Shown here: positions 1-7,327 of the stretch, in pieces
How the letters are laid out: every line of letters starts with the position of its first letter
How positions within the stretch are numbered: the stretch's first letter is position 1
Origin: JAKQHY01 sp034429475
GTDB taxonomy: Bacteria > Chloroflexota > Anaerolineae > B4-G1 > SLSP01
Assembly (NCBI GenBank): GCA_034429475.1
Contig: DAOUGD010000197.1
Span: forward strand, 1-13,873
Length of the DNA stretch: 13,873 nt
Reading direction: 5' to 3'
Position numbers and translations under genes: made by a program
The notes under the pieces: generated by a model
Seen by the model: the letters and a program-made list of their open reading frames with translations, nothing else
What the model was told of the DNA's origin: nothing
Databases searched by the model: none

Positions 1-340
1 GCACGTAATAGTCAAAATTGGCGGCCGCATCGGCCCTGGGCATATCGCCCGATTCTGAAGGGGTGGAAACGGGCGTCGCCGTAGGTGGAGCTTTGGGTGG
101 GCGGGTGGGCGGGACATTCGGCGCGCGGGGCGGGGGATTGTCTGGCGGGTCTGATGCCAGGGAATCCTGGACGACGGTTTCGGCCAGATTGACCACGTCG
201 CTGGGCAGGGGTTGACCGTGTTCGGAGAGTAGGGCATTGGCGGCCAGGATCAACAGCGCGATGACGAGGGCCAGTACGCCGCCTTTTTTCAGATCGAAAG
301 GCAGACCATTTCTTTGGGAAGTGTGGTGCTTTTTTGACAT
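1..340 (-). CDS. Membrane-anchored RNase T2-like protein, C-terminus cut by window edge
   Basis: About 113 codons are visible, from the ATG at 340-338 to the window edge with no stop. The N-terminus is short and basic, followed by a hydrophobic helix (about residues 21-38, GGVLALVIALLILAANALL), then a long Pro/Thr/Ala-rich linker (about 65-97). This is a signal anchor or uncleaved signal peptide carrying an extracytoplasmic domain on a flexible stalk. The last visible residues, ANFDYYV, match the start of RNase T2/RNase I family domains, where FDYYVL is normally followed by the first catalytic His motif, which lies off the window. The family hydrolyses RNA to 2',3'-cyclic phosphates outside the cytoplasm. 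The start is supported by GGAG just upstream, though its spacing is short. The anchor and linker are seen directly; the RNase identity rests on seven residues and is tentative. Confidence 0.6.
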   Translation of the reverse strand, partial: MSKKHHTSQRNGLPFDLKKGGVLALVIALLILAANALLSEHGQPLPSDVVNLAETVVQDSLASDPPDNPPPRAPNVPPTRPPKAPPTATPVSTPSESGDMPRADAAANFDYYV

Positions 341-375
341 AGGCTCCTGTTGTACAAGGGATATAGGGTGGCAAC

Positions 376-1203
376 TCAATCCGGCGGTGTGATGGGATTG
401 TCCCGCTTAAACCGCACAATGAGGGGCGGGCGCTGCTGAAGCGCGGGCGGCAGATCGCGTTGGGAAAGGCCGCAATCACACACATCTATGAATTCCAACG
501 CCGGCAAATTCAAGAGCACATCCGGGAATCGCCCCAGTGGGTTCGTCGCAATGGAAATCTGCCGCAAATTCACGCACCGGCTCAGTTCCAGGGGAAAGGC
601 GGAAGCATCCAGAACGTTGTGGTCGAGCCGTAAGACTTCAAGCTGTGTGAGGCGCCCCAGGGCCGGCGGCAGTTGGGATAACCGGTTGTTCGATAGGTCG
701 AGTCGCTTGAGGTTGGGCAAGTTTCCCATCTCTGCCGGCAGACTGGCGATCTGATTGGTAGAGAGGTCGAGCGCACGCAATGCAGCCAACTCCGCGAGTC
801 CAGGCGGCAATGCGCCAATCTGGTTATGCGACAGGTCCAATTGCTGCAAGTCGCCCAGGCTCCCCCAGTGTTCCGGCAGTGATTTGAGCTGATTGTTGGC
901 GAAACTTAACTCGCCCACCATGGGCAGCCGAAAAATGACCGCCGGGATTTGCTGAAATTGATTTGCGGACAGGTTTAGGGTTTTGAGATTCGCAAGGCGA
1001 TCCAGCCAATCCGGCAAAGTCGTCAGGCGGTGGTCGGTAACGGCGAGTTCTGTAAGCCAGCGCAATTCCTGAACTTCAGCCGGGAGCTGCTTGAGATACC
1101 CATGCCCGTAACGTTCCGGGGCCAACCGTAACGTCCGCGATTTCTGCTGCCGGGCTTCACACAGCAGCTTTTCTGTCCACTCACGGCCCTTTGGGTAAGT
1201 CAT
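376..1203 (-). CDS. Leucine-rich-repeat protein, cytoplasmic
   Basis: This 275-residue protein is made almost wholly of about nine 23-residue leucine-rich repeats of the pattern LxxLxLSxNxLxxLPxxLxxL, from about residue 50 to 255; the clearest is LKRLDLSNNRLSQLPPALG. The unit matches the bacterial and plant intracellular LRR class (Shoc2/PIRL-like), which forms a curved scaffold for protein-protein contacts. There is no signal peptide, membrane segment or attached catalytic domain, so it is probably a soluble cytoplasmic binding protein with an unknown partner. The seventh repeat is two residues longer (DASAFPLELS) and the last is degenerate (VCDCGLS), as expected for a C-terminal cap. The ATG overlaps the stop of the upstream acetyltransferase in the form ATGA, so the two are very likely translationally coupled and co-transcribed. 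Confidence 0.9.
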   Translation of the reverse strand: MTYPKGREWTEKLLCEARQQKSRTLRLAPERYGHGYLKQLPAEVQELRWLTELAVTDHRLTTLPDWLDRLANLKTLNLSANQFQQIPAVIFRLPMVGELSFANNQLKSLPEHWGSLGDLQQLDLSHNQIGALPPGLAELAALRALDLSTNQIASLPAEMGNLPNLKRLDLSNNRLSQLPPALGRLTQLEVLRLDHNVLDASAFPLELSRCVNLRQISIATNPLGRFPDVLLNLPALEFIDVCDCGLSQRDLPPALQQRPPLIVRFKRDNPITPPD

Positions 1204-2186
1204 GGTTGGATCTCACCGACCGGCGACACTGACGATGGGCCAAATGTCATTGGCCTTTCGTAGCCGGGCATTTCTGGCACGTCCATTCGCACAAATCCGG
1301 CAGCGTCATATAGGGCAAGGGCCGGCGTGTTGGTGCTCACCGTGATGAGCAGCGCCATCTCCGCGCCCCACTCCTGCAACTGACGCAACCCCGCCAGCAA
1401 CACCGCGCGCCCCAGGCCGCGCCGCTGCTGTTCCGGGCGCGTCTCGACGTAGTCAATCCAGCCCACGCGCCGCCCGCTGCGCGCCCACTCCTCCCGGCAG
1501 ATGGAGACCTCGCAGTAGGCGGCGAATTCCCCATCCGGCGCGACGATCACCCGATAGGCGTACTCGTCGCTGGCGAATAGTTCGCGGCGATGGTGTGGGT
1601 CAACGGCGGCGAAGCCGGATATGGCGGCATACGCCTCCAATTCGTCCACGCTGGCAAGCGGGCGCAGGATGTAGTCGGACGGGAGCGCCGGTTCAGGTAG
1701 GGGCATTTGCAAGGGACGCGTCAGGTAGACGTTGTACTGCTCGAGGTCAGCGGGAAGCGGTTTGAAACCGTAGCGTTCAAAGGCGGCATCAAAATGCAGG
1801 GGCAGATTGAGCGCATTGGCATAGAGTGTCCGGGATGCAGCCTGTTCAACAGTGATCGTCTGCACGCGCGCCACAGCCCACGCCAGCATCGCATCCACTA
1901 ACGCTTCGGTTGCCAGAGTTGGATGGATCACCCATTCCAATGCCAGATAGGGCGACTCGCGCTGTCGCCGCCAGAGCAGCGCAAAACCGACGACGCGCCC
2001 GGTCTCATCTTCCCAAAGCCGTGCGTCCTCCGCCGGGTTCCACATCCGCGAAGACCAGAGCAGGCGCAAGCGCCAGACGGTGGGGTAAGTGTAGACGGTG
2101 GTGGCGGCGCGATAGTCGAGAAGGAGATCAATGACGCGGGGGGGATCTTCAAGATAGCGACATGCGCGGTTTGAGAAACCGTTCAT
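1200..2186 (-). CDS. GNAT-family N-acetyltransferase, two-domain
   Basis: This 328-residue protein has two GNAT-like halves. The C-terminal half (about 170-320) has the acetyl-CoA site: the strand DYVETRP, the pyrophosphate loop QRRGLGRA (254-261, matching Q/RxxGxG/A), and a downstream NTPALALYDAAGF (286-298) with the usual Asn and Tyr. The N-terminal half (about 10-160) keeps the fold pattern (RVVGFALLW, then LEWVIHP) but no clear acetyl-CoA loop, so it is probably a degenerate copy. Tandem GNATs of this kind acetylate small amines, antibiotics or protein N-termini; the substrate cannot be read here. The start at 2186 overlaps the preceding small gene by 38 bases, and GTGGAAA stands just upstream. 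A later start cannot be excluded. Its stop overlaps the start of the LRR gene by 4 bases. Confidence 0.88.
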   Translation of the reverse strand: MNGFSNRACRYLEDPPRVIDLLLDYRAATTVYTYPTVWRLRLLWSSRMWNPAEDARLWEDETGRVVGFALLWRRQRESPYLALEWVIHPTLATEALVDAMLAWAVARVQTITVEQAASRTLYANALNLPLHFDAAFERYGFKPLPADLEQYNVYLTRPLQMPLPEPALPSDYILRPLASVDELEAYAAISGFAAVDPHHRRELFASDEYAYRVIVAPDGEFAAYCEVSICREEWARSGRRVGWIDYVETRPEQQRRGLGRAVLLAGLRQLQEWGAEMALLITVSTNTPALALYDAAGFVRMDVPEMPGYERPMTFGPSSVSPVGEIQP

Positions 2187-2346
2187 TTTCCACTTCGGTC
2201 AAATCTAACCCCAAATCTTTTAGGAAAGCTTCCATCGTTTCAAAATCTTCACCTAGCCTGGCGGCTGCCTCTTTTTCAGCCGCCAGTTCACCTGCCTGCC
2301 ATGCTTGGTTCCAATACCAGGATTGATCATTATTCCTTATTTTCAT
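2149..2346 (-). CDS. Small protein resembling the C-terminal tail of AbrB/MazE-type antitoxins
   Basis: This 65-residue ORF overlaps the sulfotransferase gene by 17 bases at its start and the acetyltransferase gene by 38 bases at its end. The segment WYWNQAWQAGELAAEKEAA, followed by FETMEAFLKDLG, closely resembles the tail found after the swapped-hairpin DNA-binding domain in AbrB/SpoVT/MazE antitoxins (typically a W-x-W-x-x-x-WQAGE pattern, then an acidic stretch and an FL-x-x-L motif). The DNA-binding domain itself is absent, and the same frame upstream reads out of frame through the sulfotransferase gene. It is either a free-standing tail or a fragment left after fusion or deletion. No toxin gene is adjacent. 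No clear Shine-Dalgarno sequence is seen, so expression would depend on coupling to the upstream gene. The resemblance is from memory of the family and was not searched. Confidence 0.6.
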   Translation of the reverse strand: MKIRNNDQSWYWNQAWQAGELAAEKEAAARLGEDFETMEAFLKDLGLDLTEVENERFLKPRMSLS

Positions 2347-3055
2347 AACAGTATTGTACCATTGCCTCGGCGAAAAAATCAAAATCATGCACGTCCTCAT
2401 CGGTCTTCCACCGCCCCACCGCCTCCGGGTTGACCGGGATTTTTGCCAGCGGGATGCCCAGGAAAGCCTCCAGCCGCGCCAGCGTCTCATCCTGGTGAAA
2501 CACAAAGTCCTCGAAACGCACTTCGATCCAATGGCTGGGCTTGGGCATGGCCTGCACCAAATCGTACTGGTACTTCCACGAGATGGCGCGGCGCAGGCGC
2601 ACGTCGTCGGTGGGCGGATAGTCAATGCCGAAGTCGTGGAGGTCGTCGGTGAGATGGCCGCCGATGATGCAATCGCGCGGGTCGCGGATCCAGAAGATGT
2701 ACTTGATGTCCGGGTACATTCGCGCAATCCAGGGGAAGATGAGCGTGGTTTCGGGAATCTTCCAGCCTGTATGCTCGGTGGAATTGAGCCGCACCGAAGT
2801 CAGGTACGTGTGAATCAAGAATTTGAACTCGTCGGGAATATCTGCCGCCAATGCCCGATCCCAGTTCCACGAAAGGTCGCCCTGCCAGTCCACATAGCGG
2901 GCGAAGACGCGGCAGGCGTCGTACATCGTCTGCGGCGGCAGCAAATCGCCGGAGACGTTGAGCGGCGCGCCCATAAACACGCCGCTCGCCGAAAGTGTGT
3001 GTGACATCGCGCGTGTGCCGGAGTGTCCCCGGCCAATGATGGTGATGCGTGACAT
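2330..3055 (-). CDS. Sulfotransferase family protein (PAPS-dependent)
   Basis: This 241-residue cytoplasmic enzyme is likely to move a sulfuryl group from PAPS to a hydroxyl or amine. The N-terminal phosphosulfate loop is GRGHSGTRAMSHTL (8-21), and GWKIP (97-101) follows the helix. The 3'-phosphate motif is YIFWIRDPRDCI (119-130), with Arg124 and a later helix as expected. VRFEDFV (179-185) and the C-terminal GRWK (214-217) match the conserved end of the family. An in-frame ATG lies 10 codons upstream at 3085, but 3055 is preferred: it has GAGGT 8 bases upstream and the PAPS loop then starts at the usual distance from the N-terminus. The acceptor is unknown. It heads a chain of four overlapping genes ending with the LRR gene. 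Confidence 0.88.
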   Translation of the reverse strand: MSRITIIGRGHSGTRAMSHTLSASGVFMGAPLNVSGDLLPPQTMYDACRVFARYVDWQGDLSWNWDRALAADIPDEFKFLIHTYLTSVRLNSTEHTGWKIPETTLIFPWIARMYPDIKYIFWIRDPRDCIIGGHLTDDLHDFGIDYPPTDDVRLRRAISWKYQYDLVQAMPKPSHWIEVRFEDFVFHQDETLARLEAFLGIPLAKIPVNPEAVGRWKTDEDVHDFDFFAEAMVQYCYENKE

Positions 3056-3063
3056 AGTTGTGT

Positions 3064-3068
3064 ACCTC
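3064..3068 (-). promoter_or_regulatory. Ribosome binding site deciding the sulfotransferase start
   Basis: On the minus strand this reads GAGGT, 8 bases before the ATG at 3055. The alternative in-frame ATG at 3085 lies upstream of this site, next to the repeat array, and has no comparable site. This favours the shorter protein. Confidence 0.6.
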
Positions 3069-3083
3069 GTGCAAGAAATACGC

Positions 3084-3138
3084 AAACGTCAAACGTCAAA
3101 CGTGAAATCTTGACGTTTGACATTTGACGTTTGACGGG
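3084..3138. repeat. Heptamer tandem array arranged as an inverted repeat (AAACGTC type)
   Basis: The left half has three 7-base units (AAACGTC, AAACGTC, AAACGTG; 3084-3104). The right half has four units on the opposite strand sense (TGACGTT, TGACATT, TGACGTT, TGACGGG; 3111-3138). The halves pair as a stem of about 20 bp with two mismatches (3087-3106 with 3117-3136) and a 10-base loop. The array begins immediately after the oxidoreductase stop codon (3141-3139 on the minus strand). On that strand the 3' arm is followed by a T-rich stretch (TTTGCGTATTTCTTG), so weak termination is possible. Confidence 0.9.
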
Positions 3139-4149
3139 TTACAGCGTAACGACCTGCCCCGTTTCCCAGGACGTGATGATCGCCTCGATGATGCGCTGGA
3201 CGTGGAGAGCGTCCGCGCCGGAAGCGTCAATTTCCTCCGGCTTGACCTGCGCGATATTTTGGTCCACCCACACGCCGATGCGGCTGCCGAACGTCTCGCT
3301 GAAGCTCATCATCCCGCCGACGTAGTCGTAGGTTTCCGTCTGGCGGCTGAAGCGCGGATAGAACGTGAGGTGTTCGCAGGCGTCGAGCAGCACGAAACGC
3401 GCTTCCGAACCGACGACTTCCAACGTCTCCAGGCCGTAGCTGCCGCCGGCGTCGTAGCTGCCGGTGAGGTGGCCGAGGATGCCGTTCTTGAAGAGCAGGT
3501 TCACCTGCACGTTGGACCAGCAGACACGCCGCCCGTCCGGGCCGTCGGCGCGCGGGCCTTTCTTGAAGAATGCCTGTACCTTCTCCACGTCGCCGCCAAA
3601 GTAGCGCATCACGTCCAGCGAGTGGGGATGCAGTGCGCGAATGTGGAACCACGGCGAGGTCTCGTTGGGGTTATTGATCCACATGGTCATGTTGATCATG
3701 TTGAGCTCGCCCAGCCGCCCGGCCTTGACCCATTCCTTGGCCTTCAGCGCGGCCGGCGTAAAGCGGTGGTTCAGGTTGATGCCGTAGCGCAGGTTCTTCT
3801 GCTTCGCCAGGGCGACCATCTCCGCCGCCTTGCTCACGTCGTTGGAGATAGGTTTCTCGCCGAGCGTGGGGATGCCCGCTGCCAACAGTTCCATCGTGGG
3901 CGTGTAGTGATCGCCGCCGTTCTCCTTCCCGGCGGTAGCCATGCTGGCGGCGTCAATCTGGATGCCGCTCTTCAGCATCTCCTGCACAGAGTAGAACGCC
4001 GGACAACCGTAGGCCGCCGCCGCTTTATCCGCGCGTTCCTTGATGATGTCGCACACCGCGACCAGCTTCACGTCAGCGCGCTGCTGATACACCCGCGCGT
4101 GCGTGTTCCCGATGTTGCCTAATCCGACAATAGCGACGTTGAGTGTCAT
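3139..4149 (-). CDS. Gfo/Idh/MocA family NAD(P)-dependent oxidoreductase
   Basis: This 336-residue protein has the N-terminal Rossmann motif VAIVGLGNIGNTH (5-17) and the family hallmark GEKPISND (97-104), whose Lys-Pro sits near the nicotinamide. GINLNHRF (123-130) follows, and the C-terminal alpha/beta substrate domain contains HPHSLDVMRYFGG (174-186) with candidate catalytic His and Asp. Members oxidise or reduce sugars, inositols and related polyols in the cytoplasm; the exact substrate is not readable. Length is typical for the family. The start is well supported by GGGAGG 9-10 bases upstream (complement of 4159-4164). It lies 43 bases after the toxin-like gene and could be read from the same transcript as the sulfatase-fold gene further upstream, which would fit carbohydrate catabolism. 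A heptamer hairpin follows its stop. Confidence 0.92.
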   Translation of the reverse strand: MTLNVAIVGLGNIGNTHARVYQQRADVKLVAVCDIIKERADKAAAAYGCPAFYSVQEMLKSGIQIDAASMATAGKENGGDHYTPTMELLAAGIPTLGEKPISNDVSKAAEMVALAKQKNLRYGINLNHRFTPAALKAKEWVKAGRLGELNMINMTMWINNPNETSPWFHIRALHPHSLDVMRYFGGDVEKVQAFFKKGPRADGPDGRRVCWSNVQVNLLFKNGILGHLTGSYDAGGSYGLETLEVVGSEARFVLLDACEHLTFYPRFSRQTETYDYVGGMMSFSETFGSRIGVWVDQNIAQVKPEEIDASGADALHVQRIIEAIITSWETGQVVTL

Positions 4150-4192
4150 TTCTCAATTCCTCCCGATGTCATCTGAGTAGTGGAATCATCCT

Positions 4193-4582
4193 TCATTTTA
4201 TTGAAATACCCCGAGTATTCAGCCATTTTTCTATCTCGGACAACACCACGTTTAAATCCTGCAATAGATTACCGGAAAGCGGTGATTCACTGACATGGTT
4301 ATGTTCATCATGGAAGTGATGCGGGGTGGTAGCAATCTGTGGATAGTGTGGCGCATTATCCCAACGCAAAAAAGGCTGATCAGAAAACAATTGGTAAGCG
4401 TAATCTTGAAAATTCAGTTCGTGGTGCAACCATACCTGGAATTGGTAATCTCCAATCAGGCGGCAACGAATCTTCACCTCCAATTTTCCGGCAGGGGTTT
4501 CATCATAGTTCAAAAGACGGACATTCTTGACCCATGGATGTCCGCGCAAGAGCTGCAATAGCTCACTGACCAGGGTATGCAT
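4193..4582 (-). CDS. DUF6516/TumE-like protein, probable toxin of a toxin-antitoxin pair
   Basis: This 129-residue protein has RWDNAPHYPQIATTPHHFH (73-91), the most conserved part of the DUF6516 (TumE-like) family, preceded by a strand-rich N-terminal half (GKLEVKIRCRLIGDYQFQVW) and followed by a C-terminal helix. In related genomes such proteins are paired with a small upstream partner and annotated as toxin-antitoxin components; their target is not settled. Here the start lies inside the upstream partner gene (20-base overlap), which supports a two-gene module with coupled translation. The family assignment is recalled, not searched. The DNA is visibly richer in A+T than the flanking oxidoreductase and sulfatase-fold genes, suggesting separate acquisition. 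Confidence 0.7.
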   Translation of the reverse strand: MHTLVSELLQLLRGHPWVKNVRLLNYDETPAGKLEVKIRCRLIGDYQFQVWLHHELNFQDYAYQLFSDQPFLRWDNAPHYPQIATTPHHFHDEHNHVSESPLSGNLLQDLNVVLSEIEKWLNTRGISIK

Positions 4583-4886
4583 CGTGCAAATCCTGATAAG
4601 CCTTTTGCCAATCGGAGAGCATCCGCTGCGCAGAACGCCAGGCTAACCAATCATCCTCCTGCGCCGGTGTGGCCTGGTTTTGCAAGCGTGTGGTAAAGGT
4701 GTCAAAATCAACGCCATATTTACGCTCTAATTTCCGAATTCGCCGCCGATAATGGGTCGTTTTCTCACGAATCGCGGATAAAGCCAATTCCCATAGGGCT
4801 TCCTCTTGAGTTGCATAACGCTGTGTCGCAACCATCGAGCTTGCCAACTGATTAAGAATGGTTGTGGGCGAAAGATTATAGACCAT
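4563..4886 (-). CDS. Small helical partner (probable antitoxin) of the DUF6516-like protein
   Basis: This 107-residue, strongly helical and charged protein has the central motif YRRRIRKLERKYGVDFDTF and then TPAQEDDWLAWRSAQRM, a sequence type commonly found immediately upstream of DUF6516-like genes. No named DNA-binding fold is obvious; residues 1-40 (ATQEEALWELALSAIREK) could be a short ribbon-helix-like or dimerising region, but this is inference. The start is well supported by AGGAGGT only 4 bases upstream (complement of 4890-4896). The gene overlaps the toxin-like gene by 20 bases and follows hicA by 30 bases, so two toxin-antitoxin modules lie in tandem. Confidence 0.7.
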   Translation of the reverse strand: MVYNLSPTTILNQLASSMVATQRYATQEEALWELALSAIREKTTHYRRRIRKLERKYGVDFDTFTTRLQNQATPAQEDDWLAWRSAQRMLSDWQKAYQDLHDAYPGQ

Positions 4887-4916
4887 CGTACCTCCTGTAA
4901 GTTAGACTGGTATCCT

Positions 4917-5141
4917 TTACCCCGCTTCAAACAACGCACGCGGCAGACCCGATTGGCGAATGATACCCAACAGTGTACCGGTTCTCAATTCATCATGATC
5001 GGGCACCGGCACAGTAATCGTGGTGTCCTTCTCACGTTTTTGCATGATGATGTGACTGCCTTTTTGCCGTACCGCTTCAAAACCATACTGTGACATGATT
5101 TTACACACATCCCGACCCGACAGAACACGTAACTTGGGCAT
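4917..5141 (-). CDS. hicA: HicA-type mRNA interferase toxin
   Basis: This 74-residue protein has the HicA/YcfA dsRBD-like fold pattern: a helix (SGRDVCKIMSQYGF), then VRQKGSHIIM with the catalytic His30, the strand TITVPVPDHDEL, and the last helix TLLGIIRQSGLPRALF. HicA toxins cleave mRNA and tmRNA in the cytoplasm and are held inactive by HicB. The key His and the normal length are both present, so the toxin looks intact. It starts 3 bases after the hicB stop. The order hicB-hicA is the reverse of the classical E. coli order but common elsewhere. Confidence 0.93.
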   Translation of the reverse strand: MPKLRVLSGRDVCKIMSQYGFEAVRQKGSHIIMQKREKDTTITVPVPDHDELRTGTLLGIIRQSGLPRALFEAG

Positions 5142-5144
5142 CGT

Positions 5145-5399
5145 TCACCCCGTTGCTAACCCCAAACGTGCCGCCGACACGGTTGGCATAATCGGCGTGA
5201 CATAAGTTTCACGCTTCAAACGCCGTTGAATTTCTGAAGGCGAGGCTACTTCAAAGAAACCCTCAACCGCCTCAAGCAAATTCAGGCGCGCCGCCTCCAC
5301 GGTGTCGCCTTGACTGACGATGTCCAATTCCGGGCAGGTGGCAACGTACCCGTCATCTTCACGCTCTATCAATGCAGTGAGTCGCAGTACCTTGTCCAT
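5145..5399 (-). CDS. hicB: HicB-type antitoxin
   Basis: This 84-residue protein has the partial RNase H-like HicB fold: LTALIEREDDGYVATCPEL, then DIVSQGDTVEAARLNLLEAVEGFFE. It has a short C-terminal tail and no recognisable helix-turn-helix or ribbon-helix-helix domain, so it belongs to the short HicB class, and DNA binding, if any, is not evident. AGGAGGT lies 4 bases before the ATG (complement of 5404-5410). It starts 16 bases after the sulfatase-fold gene ends, so the module can be read from that gene's transcript and need not have its own promoter. Confidence 0.92.
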   Translation of the reverse strand: MDKVLRLTALIEREDDGYVATCPELDIVSQGDTVEAARLNLLEAVEGFFEVASPSEIQRRLKRETYVTPIMPTVSAARLGLATG

Positions 5400-5415
5400 C
5401 AGAACCTCCTTCGAG

Positions 5416-6816
<1,401 letters not shown>

Positions 6817-6838
6817 GAAGACCTCCTTGAGAAGTTTT

Positions 6839-6901
6839 GTCAGCAGATTAAGCAGATTAAGCAGATTTTGATCATCTGCTTAATCTGCTTAATCTGCTGA
6901 C
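6839..6901. repeat. Perfect 28-bp inverted repeat built from a 9-base tandem unit (AGCAGATTA)
   Basis: The left arm (6839-6866) is GTC, then AGCAGATTA, AGCAGATTA, AGCAGAT. The right arm (6874-6901) is its exact reverse complement, and the loop is TTTGATC. On the minus strand the hairpin ends 22 bases before the sulfatase-fold ATG and only 10 bases before its Shine-Dalgarno sequence, so it would form in the 5' leader. Neither strand has a T-run after the stem, so it is not a standard intrinsic terminator. Confidence 0.95.
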
Positions 6902-7137
6902 GAAAAAGATTTTTAACGTCATCTGGCATAGTATATGCTACCATGATACACGCACCCTTGCATTAAGAAAAATGTCCAATTCCTTTAAAAAATTGCCAAT
7001 TCTCCTGGAAAGCATAAGATGCGGGTAGTAGATGATAAATAACGCAAGAGACTACCCACAATTGGAGAAGCAGTGTTTTTGAGCGCGCGGTAGAGCCGCG
7101 CACTCAAAACCTCACTTTCCTCCCTTTTCAATGATAG
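6902..7137. other. AT-rich gap without a supported gene; two further inverted repeats
   Basis: I see no gene here. An inverted repeat pairs GGGTAGT (7023-7029) with ACTACCC (7051-7057). A longer one pairs TTTTGAGCGCGCGG (7077-7090) with CCGCGCACTCAAAA (7096-7109) with one mismatch and the loop TAGAG. Because the 3' arm ends in AAAA on either strand, it lacks the T-tract of an intrinsic terminator. TATACT on the minus strand (6935-6930) could be a -10 box for the sulfatase-fold gene, but no good -35 box is seen. Confidence 0.6.
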
Positions 7138-7269
7138 GGAGGCAACGGCGTCTTCACCGTGACGCTGACCGTGACCGACACCACCGGCCTGAGCGGCACG
7201 GATAGTCTGGTGGTGACGGTGGTGAATGTCGCGCCGGCGGTGACTATCCGCTGGGTTAATGATCACTAA
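7138..7269 (+). pseudogene. Remnant of a PKD-domain (Ig-like surface) protein
   Basis: Starting directly after an in-frame TAG (7135-7137), the plus strand reads GVFTVTLTVTDTTGLSG, then a second run of beta-strand sequence (DSLVVTVVNVAPAV), ending at TAA (7267-7269). This is the last half of a PKD domain (the Y/F-T-V-T-L-T-V-T-D strand and the G-S-D-S strand) and the start of the linker to a next domain. There is no start codon, ribosome binding site or upstream coding frame, so it is probably the 3' tail of a deleted large secreted protein. It is GC-rich within an AT-rich gap, which also suggests a coding relic. The similarity is from recognition of the PKD pattern. Confidence 0.75.
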
Positions 7270-7310
7270 AGTCATAAGTTATGCACAAATTTCGTTTTTA
7301 CCTATTTGTA

Positions 7311-7320
7311 GAGAAGGTGG
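7311..7320 (+). promoter_or_regulatory. Ribosome binding site for the lipoprotein gene
   Basis: GAGAAGGTGG lies 7 bases before the ATG at 7328. It selects this start over the upstream in-frame ATG at 7259. The longer reading would put 23 residues before the signal peptide and overlap the PKD remnant. Confidence 0.65.
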
Positions 7321-7327
7321 TAGCGCA

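Noticed and set aside
12..485. Minus-strand open frame of 157 codons at the left edge
   Set aside because: It overlaps both the LRR gene and the anchored protein in another frame and has Arg/Pro-rich shadow composition.
3124..4122. Long plus-strand open frame (332 codons) opposite the oxidoreductase
   Set aside because: It is the antisense shadow of a well-supported gene; it is rich in Val/His/Arg/Asp with no recognisable motif and no ribosome site.
6930..6935. TATACT as a sigma-70 type -10 box for the sulfatase-fold gene
   Set aside because: No acceptable -35 hexamer at 16-18 bases upstream, so it is mentioned but not called as a promoter.
6985..7275. Minus-strand open frame of 96 codons in the divergent gap
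   Set aside because: It runs antisense to the PKD remnant and across the inverted repeats, with His/Arg-rich composition and no start context.
7259..7327. 23-residue N-terminal extension of the lipoprotein
   Set aside because: It would bury the signal peptide; the start at 7328 has a ribosome site and gives a standard lipoprotein signal.
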